From: Candidatus Woesearchaeota archaeon
GTDB lineage: Archaea > Nanobdellota > Nanobdellia > Woesearchaeales > JABMPP01
Assembly (NCBI GenBank): GCA_013202955.1
Contig: JABMPP010000021.1
Location: 1 to 33,255 of the forward strand
DNA: 33,255 bases
Direction of reading: 5' to 3'
A program made the translations under genes and the position numbers. Every line of letters begins with the position of its first letter. Position 1 is the first letter of the stretch. Shown here in pieces: positions 1-7,561 of the stretch. The notes beneath the pieces were generated by a model. The model saw nothing but the letters and a program-made list of their open reading frames with translations. It had not been told where the DNA came from and ran no database searches.

Positions 1-849
1 CATTGCAGAATAACCAACAACTCTGTCTTTATTTCCTGCTGTATCACCACTGTTCTTATAATCGAGCAGTTGCATATTCCATTCATATTTTTCTGCAAGC
101 TTAAGAAGTAATAGTAAAGAATTTTTAGCACATGTAAGGCATTTTTTTGCTTCCTGATAATCCTGCTGCAGAACAGAGGTTATACATAAAGAATCAAATT
201 GTTTTGCTTCTTCATAAGTGTAATAATGTGACAAATCAACACTGAACACAAACAATGTTTCATCATTGTTATATTCTGAAATAATATCAGCAACATTCTT
301 TATCCCCTCATCTGAAAGAGAGCTAAAAACAATAGGGATTACCTCAAAATCTTCAAGTGTTTTTTGAAGAAAAGGTACCTCAACCTCTATAATATGTGTT
401 TCGTGTGCTTTTGGCACACTTACAAATGGTTTATTCTTCAACAGTTCATTTTTAATACTACTTAGTTTGACTTCTCCAAGAGGTGTTTTATAATGTGTTG
501 AGTTTGGGATTGATGCTCCCATGAACAATGCCTTAGAATTATGATTATCTGAAAATATGAAAACCCTTTTGTAATCAGAATCCAGTTGTTTGAATGAATG
601 AGCTGCAACCTGACCTGAATATACATAGCCTGCATGCGGCACAACAATCGCTTTTATATTATCAATACCCAACTCTTCTGAATTATCTAAAAACTCTGAG
701 ATTGATTGCTCAAGAATTATTGGATCATCTGGATAAAAAGCATCTGCAACAAAAGGTTCTCTAACCACCCTTTCTTCTTCTACTGTACAAGAGGTTAAGG
801 TAACAATTAGAACAACAGCTACAAAAAGTTTAATATTATTTTCCCCCAT
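1..849 (-). CDS. MEMO1-family protein (AmmeMemoRadiSam system protein B-like) with lipobox signal peptide; 3' end truncated by window edge
   Basis: Own translation from the ATG at 849 (open to base 1): MGENNIKLFVAVVLIVTLTSCTVEEERVVREPFVADAFYPDDP...IVVPHAGYVYSGQVAAHSFKQL...VGYSAM. MEMO-like FYP and PHAGYxYSG motifs; LTSC lipobox. Not in the supplied ORF track. Confidence 0.85.
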   Translation of the reverse strand, partial: MGENNIKLFVAVVLIVTLTSCTVEEERVVREPFVADAFYPDDPIILEQSISEFLDNSEELGIDNIKAIVVPHAGYVYSGQVAAHSFKQLDSDYKRVFIFSDNHNSKALFMGASIPNSTHYKTPLGEVKLSSIKNELLKNKPFVSVPKAHETHIIEVEVPFLQKTLEDFEVIPIVFSSLSDEGIKNVADIISEYNNDETLFVFSVDLSHYYTYEEAKQFDSLCITSVLQQDYQEAKKCLTCAKNSLLLLLKLAEKYEWNMQLLDYKNSGDTAGNKDRVVGYSAM

Positions 850-884
850 AATTGGATGGATATAAAAAACGTTTAAATAATTTT

Positions 885-1643
885 TTATCTTTTCCTTTTA
901 TAATGATTAAATAAAACATAAGCTCCAACAACAAACATACCAAAGCTAAACAGCTGTCCAACAGACACACCAAAAATCATTGTTGTTGGAACCCTATAGA
1001 AACTAATTAATGTTCTTAACAACCCATACATTGTCACAAAGCACCAGAACAAGAATCCTTTTTTATGTTTTTTACTCTTCAAAAACCATAATGTTGAGAA
1101 TATAACTAGATTCTTAAAAGCCTCATATAATTGTGATGGATGCCTAAATCCTTCTACATCTGGAAATTTTACCCCCCATGAAACATTTGTTATTGTGCCG
1201 TACAATTCTCCATTAATAAAATTAGCAACCCTACCAAACATCAACATTAAAGCAGCTGGAACAACAATCGCATCCGCCATTTGATAGAAATCAATCTTCT
1301 TTTTTCTGTGAAAATAATATCCAACCAATATCATTCCAATTATAGCGCCATGAAACGACATTCCACCATGCCATATTGCAATTATCTCAAAAGGATTAGC
1401 AAGATAATAACCTAAGTTATAAAATAAAATAATACCCAATCTTCCACCAATTACTAACCCAATTATTATCCAAATCATAAAGTCATAGACTTCATCCTTT
1501 GTTAGATTAATCTCCTTTTTCTCAACTAATTTAAGAACATACCACAAAGAAAAAATAAATCCAATTGCATAAACAAGCCCATAATATCTTATCTCGAGTC
1601 CAAAAATACTTAACAAGATAGGATTTATATTATGGATAAACAT
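885..1643 (-). CDS. lgt: Prolipoprotein diacylglyceryl transferase
   Basis: Lgt signatures HGGMSFHG, GRVANFINGELYG, RHPSQLYEAF; multi-pass membrane protein. Confidence 0.95.
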   Translation of the reverse strand: MFIHNINPILLSIFGLEIRYYGLVYAIGFIFSLWYVLKLVEKKEINLTKDEVYDFMIWIIIGLVIGGRLGIILFYNLGYYLANPFEIIAIWHGGMSFHGAIIGMILVGYYFHRKKKIDFYQMADAIVVPAALMLMFGRVANFINGELYGTITNVSWGVKFPDVEGFRHPSQLYEAFKNLVIFSTLWFLKSKKHKKGFLFWCFVTMYGLLRTLISFYRVPTTMIFGVSVGQLFSFGMFVVGAYVLFNHYKRKR

Positions 1644-1644
1644 T

Positions 1645-2418
1645 TTATTTTACTCTCTCAACTATAAGATAAAAGTAAAGTCTGTTTATTATATGAAGAG
1701 CATATAATAAGAGCACTGTAAATATTGAATAAACAAGAACATAAGCTCTGTAAAATCCAAGAGCATTTGGAGCAACTAAGCTGAAAATAAACACCAATAG
1801 ATTTCCTATCAAAAAAAGCAGGAGCATTACAAGAACACCAAACCCATAAACAGGAAGATATTTTTTTATTTTCATAAAAACAAGTTTGGTTCCTTTTGTG
1901 AATGAAACTCTCCAGCTCTTTCCCTGCACAAACAATGAATGGCTTATGTTCAGACATGCATAGATAAAAAAGAATATAACAAGTGAAACAATAGATAATA
2001 TGTTTCTCAGATATTCTGCTTTTACTGCTGATGCTAATAACACATTAATAGATATTAGAACAACAGATATAATAAGAAATATCAGCACATTCAATGTGAA
2101 AAAATCCTTTAATCCTGAGTAAGAAAACTTTTTTTCCTTAACAAATCCCAGAACATAGTCTAGCACTGCATACTTGAAAAATGAATATGCAAACACAAAT
2201 ATAAAAAAATGAAGTAACATCAAAAGTAATGCTAATGAAAATGAAGCTGGCTGAGGTATTGACTGAAAAAGATAAGATATCGCGCTTACTGCCAGCACAA
2301 ACAAAACATCAAACAAAACAATATACAATAAATTCTTTGGTTTGGCTTTAGCTAGTTTTAATGATTTAAAGAATAATGAAGAGAAGAATGCATTTTTGCT
2401 CTTTTTTATTATGTTCAT
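1645..2418 (-). CDS. Multi-pass membrane protein, unknown function
   Basis: 257-aa ORF with about six hydrophobic helices, packed between lgt and the ccdA-like gene on the same strand. Confidence 0.7.
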   Translation of the reverse strand: MNIIKKSKNAFFSSLFFKSLKLAKAKPKNLLYIVLFDVLFVLAVSAISYLFQSIPQPASFSLALLLMLLHFFIFVFAYSFFKYAVLDYVLGFVKEKKFSYSGLKDFFTLNVLIFLIISVVLISINVLLASAVKAEYLRNILSIVSLVIFFFIYACLNISHSLFVQGKSWRVSFTKGTKLVFMKIKKYLPVYGFGVLVMLLLFLIGNLLVFIFSLVAPNALGFYRAYVLVYSIFTVLLLYALHIINRLYFYLIVERVK

Positions 2419-2459
2419 TTTATAAATTTATAATAATATCTTATATATAAATATGACTG

Positions 2460-3404
2460 TTATCTTCTTTTTTTCCAGAACTTCCACAAGAACCAGAAAA
2501 ATAACACTAAAACACCAAGACCAAGAATATTTCCTAACACTCTTGGAAAGTCTAAGTCAATTGTTGAGTATTGTGATGAATAAAAATAATCCTTTGTGTT
2601 CAATGGATCAATTGAGTTTACAACTGCTGTGCCCTTATAAACAACAAACATAACACCAATAAGAATAAGAAGCAATCCTGCAATTAACTTATTGGTATTG
2701 ATATGAAGCTTTCCAATCTTTATATCTTTGCCTTGTACCCATTTCTTCTCAGATAGCTTATATTTATCATAGAAAAATGCCATTATGAACAATGGTAACA
2801 TCAACCCAAGAGAATATGTTAATAATAATAACCCAGAGTGAATATAATTTTGTATTGAGGCAGCTATTATTAGTATTCCTGACAGGATTGGACCAATGCA
2901 TGGTGTAAATCCTATTGAAAATAACACACCAAACAAAAATACTCCTAAAACATCATGTTTTGATCTAAATCCCTTCATCCTAAAGAAAGTGAATCCTTTC
3001 CCAAATATTGTCATAAACCCAAATAATATCAATAAAAAACCACCAACAAAAGTTATTATCTCTCTGTTCTGATCCAACAAACCACCAATAAATGATGCTG
3101 TTATTCCCATAAGCACAAACATCAAAGCTGCTCCAGCAAAAAACACAGTGGTCATCTTTGTGAGTTCTTTTTTCTCTTTGAATGCATATGCAAAAAAAGC
3201 AGGAAGTATTGGAAGAACACATGGAGAAATTAAGCTCAAAATCCCACCAAGAAATGCTATCACAAAAGAAATTTTATATGCTTGTTGTTGATTGAAATCA
3301 ATTACCTTGACCACATTCTCAGGAAATTGAAGCTCTTCTGCTAAAACAGCACCTGCTAAAATTATTAAAAAAAATCCCAGCAGTAAAACTCTCTTGTTTT
3401 TCAT
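2460..3404 (-). CDS. ccdA: CcdA/DsbD transmembrane-domain family thiol transporter
   Basis: SLISPCVLPILPAFFAYAF and GFTPCIGPILSGIL, the paired PC motifs of CcdA/DsbD; N-terminal signal peptide. Confidence 0.9.
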   Translation of the reverse strand: MKNKRVLLLGFFLIILAGAVLAEELQFPENVVKVIDFNQQQAYKISFVIAFLGGILSLISPCVLPILPAFFAYAFKEKKELTKMTTVFFAGAALMFVLMGITASFIGGLLDQNREIITFVGGFLLILFGFMTIFGKGFTFFRMKGFRSKHDVLGVFLFGVLFSIGFTPCIGPILSGILIIAASIQNYIHSGLLLLTYSLGLMLPLFIMAFFYDKYKLSEKKWVQGKDIKIGKLHINTNKLIAGLLLILIGVMFVVYKGTAVVNSIDPLNTKDYFYSSQYSTIDLDFPRVLGNILGLGVLVLFFWFLWKFWKKRR

Positions 3405-3425
3405 CTTCTCAAAAATTTAAGGATT

Positions 3426-4556
3426 TTATTTTCCTAAAACCTCTCCCGTAATTAGGTTTTTGTAAACAGATCCTGTCATTGCAGCCATGCTTCTGAAAAT
3501 AAATGAACCATCTTCTTCAATAGAGCCAACCCCAAGCCAGGCCTGTCTCAAGGTTGGATAAGCATTTGAGTCTTCTGAAAGCACAACAGTTGGAACAGCA
3601 GTTATATTATACATCTCAACAAGAGATGCACCTTCTTCACTTGATACATCTAAGGTGGTTTCCTCTCCAACTTTTATGCCAAATCTATCGACAAGTATTG
3701 ATTTATGAATGTTCACATCATAACAGTCTTCACAACTCTCATCAATAATATATTTTATATCAACAAGACCCATTACTTTATTTTTATTTAAGTCATAGAA
3801 TGGTATCCCTACCGCCTGAGCAGTTCTTGTGATAAACATTCCATCGCTCTCAACTGTTCCCAATGCAGCCCAGTTTTCTGTGATTATTTTATAAACTCCA
3901 ATATCCTCAGAAAAAATTATTGTTGGAAGCTTGTCTATGTTGTATTTTTCTATCAATGCAGCACCATATTCAGTGTTTGAATTGATATATTTCTCTTTAA
4001 ACACAAAAACACCAGCTCCTTTGAATTGTGTAACAAGTTGTGCTGGCTCACCGCAATCATCGCAGGAAGGCTCAACCAAATATGTTACTGAAACCTTTCC
4101 AATAACATTTCCTTCAGAATCAACATAAGGTGGATTAAGGCTTGTAAAAACAAGAGCATCCTGGTTTGTTTCCATTCCAGTTATACTTACTTTCTCTGTC
4201 TCACCATTTATTATAACTGTTGGAAGTTTTTCAATCTTATATTTTTCCACTAGTTCTTTTCCTTCATCAGAATCAAGTTCAATTGTCTTTTCTTCTGTAA
4301 CTTCAATATTAGCTTTTTTTATATTATCTAAAACAGCATCAATATCAAAACAATCACTACATCTTGAGTCCTTTAAAACAAAAAGTTCTACTTTTGCAGG
4401 TTTAGCTGCTTCTTTCAGAGTTCCCATTTTCTCATCTACTTTTGAGTTAAGGTTTGTGATTGTAAATATATTCCACAATAAAACAACACCCAACACAACT
4501 AGAAGGAATAATTTCAATTGATCATAATTCTTTAGATTTGTTTTTTTAGTTTTCAT
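3426..4556 (-). CDS. Membrane-anchored protein with three tandem thioredoxin-like domains
   Basis: N-terminal TM; three CxDC motifs (RCSDCFD, SCDDCGE, SCEDCYD), each followed by a cis-Pro-type motif (KLPTVI, KLPTII, AVPTVV). Confidence 0.8.
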   Translation of the reverse strand: MKTKKTNLKNYDQLKLFLLVVLGVVLLWNIFTITNLNSKVDEKMGTLKEAAKPAKVELFVLKDSRCSDCFDIDAVLDNIKKANIEVTEEKTIELDSDEGKELVEKYKIEKLPTVIINGETEKVSITGMETNQDALVFTSLNPPYVDSEGNVIGKVSVTYLVEPSCDDCGEPAQLVTQFKGAGVFVFKEKYINSNTEYGAALIEKYNIDKLPTIIFSEDIGVYKIITENWAALGTVESDGMFITRTAQAVGIPFYDLNKNKVMGLVDIKYIIDESCEDCYDVNIHKSILVDRFGIKVGEETTLDVSSEEGASLVEMYNITAVPTVVLSEDSNAYPTLRQAWLGVGSIEEDGSFIFRSMAAMTGSVYKNLITGEVLGK

Positions 4557-4570
4557 GTTATGTCCCCCTA

Positions 4571-5020
4571 TTAAGGTTTTGGAAGTTCACATCCTGTTAA
4601 GGAGGCCAGTTCATTAAACCCTCGAACCTTCTCATATAATTCTCCATCAATCACCCATGTTGGAGTAATTTTTATGTTAAGATCACCTTTTTCACTTATA
4701 TCCTTATAATTTAGATGCTTAAATGAGTTCCCAAACATTGCTTTCTGTGAACTAGTATATTGACACCAATCTGCACCATACATCACAACACCTTTTTCTG
4801 TCATGCATTTTGAGAAATCATCAAGAATACCTGGCTTTGTGTAGCTTGAATAAATAAAATATACAAAAATCAGAAGAACAACCACAACTATTGTTGAAAT
4901 AATAGCAATCTTCTTTTTCTTTCCTGCTTTTGCTTCTTCAGATTGCTTTTCTCTCTGATTATCTCTTTTCTGCTGTTGTATTCTCTGTTCTTCTGCTTTT
5001 TTACCAATATAATTTTTCAT
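4571..5020 (-). CDS. Membrane-anchored thioredoxin-like protein with CxxT active site
   Basis: TM helix, then VMYGADWCQYTSSQKAMFG...ITPTWVIDGELYEKVRGFNELASLTGC, resembling the thioredoxin domain fused to VKOR proteins. Confidence 0.75.
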   Translation of the reverse strand: MKNYIGKKAEEQRIQQQKRDNQREKQSEEAKAGKKKKIAIISTIVVVVLLIFVYFIYSSYTKPGILDDFSKCMTEKGVVMYGADWCQYTSSQKAMFGNSFKHLNYKDISEKGDLNIKITPTWVIDGELYEKVRGFNELASLTGCELPKP

Positions 5021-5031
5021 TTAAATCCCTA

Positions 5032-5229
5032 TCAAAAAGCCGATTTGTCAACATTTAATGAACCTGCAGAAACTTCTTCTGAGAGTGGTGCTGTTACTCC
5101 ACATCCACCACCAACAGGTGCTTGTTGTTGTCTATTGCTATAATCATAATCTCCTGATGTCTGACATCCTGTAACAAAAAGAAGACCCAATACCAATAAA
5201 GCTGTCAAAATAATTATTTTTTTGTTCAT
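5032..5229 (-). CDS. Small putative lipoprotein
   Basis: MNKKIIILTALLVLGLLFVTGCQTSG: signal peptide with VTGC lipobox. Confidence 0.75.
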   Translation of the reverse strand: MNKKIIILTALLVLGLLFVTGCQTSGDYDYSNRQQQAPVGGGCGVTAPLSEEVSAGSLNVDKSAF

Positions 5230-5247
5230 TTAATCACCCCAAAAAAT

Positions 5248-5279
5248 AAGACAAATAAATAATATATAAAATTTGTCTT
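5248..5279 (-). terminator. Candidate terminator-like hairpin, also containing a TATA-like sequence
   Basis: AAGACAAAT ... ATTTGTCTT, 9-bp inverted repeat immediately after the stop of 5280..5510; followed by ATTTTTT on the minus strand. Confidence 0.4.
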
Positions 5280-5510
5280 TTAACATCCTCCAACCATTGT
5301 ATCTAATTGATCCAAACTTGTTGGTAATTGTGCGCCTGATGAACTAGCACCAGGACTGGATGCTGCCACTGTTTTTTGTGCTTTTGCACTACTTACAGTG
5401 AAATCATCACTGCTCAATTTTGCTTTTACTGAAGTCAACTGAACTGCCTGAACAACTGATATTAAGACAAGCACAGCTAAAACCACGACCATTATTGTAT
5501 TTTTTTTCAT
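5280..5510 (-). CDS. Small membrane-anchored protein ending in MVGGC
   Basis: 76 aa, N-terminal TM, Ser/Ala linker, C-terminus LDTMVGGC. Confidence 0.7.
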   Translation of the reverse strand: MKKNTIMVVVLAVLVLISVVQAVQLTSVKAKLSSDDFTVSSAKAQKTVAASSPGASSSGAQLPTSLDQLDTMVGGC

Positions 5511-5511
5511 T

Positions 5512-6225
5512 TTAACAACCTCCTACCATTCCTCTTAAATCCTGAAGTGATGAAGTATCACCGCCTGCAACTTCCATTGCTAAAGTTGCCATGTTTTTTG
5601 GAAAGAAGATGGATTTCCATTTCATAACTTCTTTGAGTATCTCTGCATCAGTATAATCTGTGTTCTGCATCAGCCACATTGTAAGGCTAAGTAATGCAGG
5701 ATTATGCTGGCAACCACATGAACTTGAGCCATCATTTCTTATTCCAACCGGCCCAATACCGCAGCAGTATTCACATGAAATTCCTACTGGTTTTAATGCA
5801 AGAGTAAGGAATCTGTCTTTTTCCTCTGTTGATAATCCAGCTAAAAGAGCTCTTTGTGCATTAGCAAGTTTTTCTAATGAACCAACAGGGTCGTCATAAG
5901 AAACACCCATCTCTTCTCCATAATCTGGTGTTCCTGTTGGAATCATCATATCTATTGCATCTTGTGCTGTTTTTATTTCCTCTACTGGAAACAATGCTGC
6001 AATAGCATGTCCTGTGGATCCTATATCATCTATATTAACATCAGATAATTCTTTTCCTCCTAAAAGAGAAACTCCACTATTTTTTGTTTTTGTAACAAGC
6101 CCCGTTCCACCTGAAACAAGATCTTGTATACTCATTAACTGATATTGATTAAACAAAAGAAGAGCAGCTACAAAAATTATTGCGTATGTTGTTATTTTTT
6201 CATTTTTCATTATATCTAACCCCAC
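5512..6225 (-). CDS. Membrane-anchored cysteine-rich protein ending in MVGGC
   Basis: N-terminal TM; Cys/His cluster SCEYCCGIGPVGIRNDGSSSCGCQHNPAL; C-terminus LRGMVGGC. True start may be the internal MKNEK. Confidence 0.75.
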   Translation of the reverse strand: MGLDIMKNEKITTYAIIFVAALLLFNQYQLMSIQDLVSGGTGLVTKTKNSGVSLLGGKELSDVNIDDIGSTGHAIAALFPVEEIKTAQDAIDMMIPTGTPDYGEEMGVSYDDPVGSLEKLANAQRALLAGLSTEEKDRFLTLALKPVGISCEYCCGIGPVGIRNDGSSSCGCQHNPALLSLTMWLMQNTDYTDAEILKEVMKWKSIFFPKNMATLAMEVAGGDTSSLQDLRGMVGGC

Positions 6226-6275
6226 AACCTTAAATTTTATGTTATAATGGATAGGTTATATTTATAGTTTTAGTA

Positions 6276-6290
6276 TTACAAACTTTGTAA
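6276..6290. promoter_or_regulatory. Palindrome TTACAAACTTTGTAA, candidate BlaI-like operator (site 1)
   Basis: TTAC-N7-GTAA, perfect 7+1+7 palindrome, next to a TATA-like element (ATAAATATA on the minus strand, ~6258-6268) upstream of the 6225 start. Confidence 0.5.
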
Positions 6291-6338
6291 AGGAACTTGT
6301 ATTTAAACTTTTTGGTTTTTGAACAAAGTGAAAAAAAC

Positions 6339-6364
6339 AAAGCTACGAACGTCAGTGAGTATGT
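6339..6364 (+). repeat. Dispersed palindromic intergenic element, copy 1
   Basis: AAAGCTACGAACGTCAGTGAGTATGT; near-identical inverted copy at 9733-9757. Confidence 0.55.
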
Positions 6365-6378
6365 TTTGGTTTAAAGCT

Positions 6379-6393
6379 TTACAAAAACAGTAA
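6379..6393. promoter_or_regulatory. Palindrome TTACAAAAACAGTAA, candidate BlaI-like operator (site 2)
   Basis: Same TTAC-N7-GTAA spacing as 6276-6290; just upstream of a TATATAAAT box and the 6426 start. Confidence 0.5.
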
Positions 6394-6425
6394 AATATTT
6401 ATATAAATCTACTTTCTGATATAAA

Positions 6426-6797
6426 ATGAAGAAAATTAAATTCAAAAGCACTGAATTTGACACAATTCTCAGCCCATTAGAATCTGATGTACTGGAAGTT
6501 ATATGGCCAAACAAGAAAAAAAAGGTCAGAGAGATTTATACTGTATTAAAACAAAAGAGAAAAGTTGTGTTATGCAGCATAGCAGTGATTCTTGACAGAC
6601 TTTATGAGAGAGGGATTGTTAACAGAGAAGTTGAAAAAGGAAAAGGAGGAATACATTATATATATTATCCAAAACAAAATAGAGAAGAATTTAGAGAATC
6701 TGTTGTTGAGAGTGCTGTAAATAAACTCATAGATAAGTTCGGCCAGACTGCTGTAACATATTTTGATGAAAGATTTTCAAAAGGGAGTAAAAAATAA
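6426..6797 (+). CDS. BlaI/MecI/CopY-family winged-helix repressor
   Basis: LSPLESDVLEVIWPNKKKKVREIYTVLKQKRKVVLCSIAVILDRLYERGIVNREVEKG: BlaI-like wHTH. Confidence 0.85.
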   Translation: MKKIKFKSTEFDTILSPLESDVLEVIWPNKKKKVREIYTVLKQKRKVVLCSIAVILDRLYERGIVNREVEKGKGGIHYIYYPKQNREEFRESVVESAVNKLIDKFGQTAVTYFDERFSKGSKK

Positions 6798-7561
6798 TGA
6801 TAGGATTTAACCATGTAAAATATTTTATGTATGATTCTTCGAATATCAAGATAATCCTAGCTTCCCTTTTTTTATCACTAATTGCTTTTGGATTTTTAAG
6901 ATACAATAACAAATTAACCAACAATAAGAAATTAATGTTAACTTATTTGCACATAATTGGGGTTATTTTTCCAGTAATATTTTTTCTTTATTCTGCAGGA
7001 TGCAGAGCATGGTTTTATGGATGCAGTAAAACAAACGCAATAATATATATTGCTCTGCTTGCATTGATAAGCGGAGGAATCACCGTACTTCTTGTAACAC
7101 CTTATTTTTTTATTAAAAAATATTTAAGAAATTCATCAGAGATAAAAGGAAATTTTATTTCATACTTTATAGAAAAATATTCAAAAAAACTTAGTATAAT
7201 AAAGCCAAAAATATATCTTGTTAATATAGCAAAACCAATTGCATTTTCATTCTCAAGGATAAAACCAGGCATCTTTATTTCTGTTGGTATGGTTGATATT
7301 TTATCAAAAAAAGAGCTTTATGCTGTATTGCTCCATGAATTAGGACATATATTTTACAGATCTCCTTCATTAAAGTTCTCTACATTCTTGATGAGATATG
7401 CTTCACCATTCACAAGCTTTACGTCTGTTGATGTTAAAGGATTAAATAAAGAAGAAAGAAAAGCAGACATGTTTGCGATAAAAATCCAAAAAACAAGCAA
7501 GCATATAAATTCTGCCAAGAACAAAATAAACAGGTTCAATAATTTTAAAGAAGTAATTTAG
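6797..7561 (+). CDS. BlaR1/M56- or M48-like membrane zinc metalloprotease
   Basis: Several TM helices plus zincin motif LLHELGHIFYR; start overlaps the stop of the BlaI-like gene. Confidence 0.8.
   Translation: MIGFNHVKYFMYDSSNIKIILASLFLSLIAFGFLRYNNKLTNNKKLMLTYLHIIGVIFPVIFFLYSAGCRAWFYGCSKTNAIIYIALLALISGGITVLLVTPYFFIKKYLRNSSEIKGNFISYFIEKYSKKLSIIKPKIYLVNIAKPIAFSFSRIKPGIFISVGMVDILSKKELYAVLLHELGHIFYRSPSLKFSTFLMRYASPFTSFTSVDVKGLNKEERKADMFAIKIQKTSKHINSAKNKINRFNNFKEVI

Noticed and set aside
2460-3404. CcdA as evidence for cytochrome c maturation
   Set aside because: No haem-binding CxxCH cytochrome, CcmF or ResB-type gene is visible; general thiol transfer to the Trx-like proteins fits better.
7545-7561. 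17-nt convergent overlap of the BlaR1-like and sufS genes as a regulatory antisense device
   Set aside because: Short convergent 3' overlaps are common in compact archaeal genomes; nothing further supports regulation.
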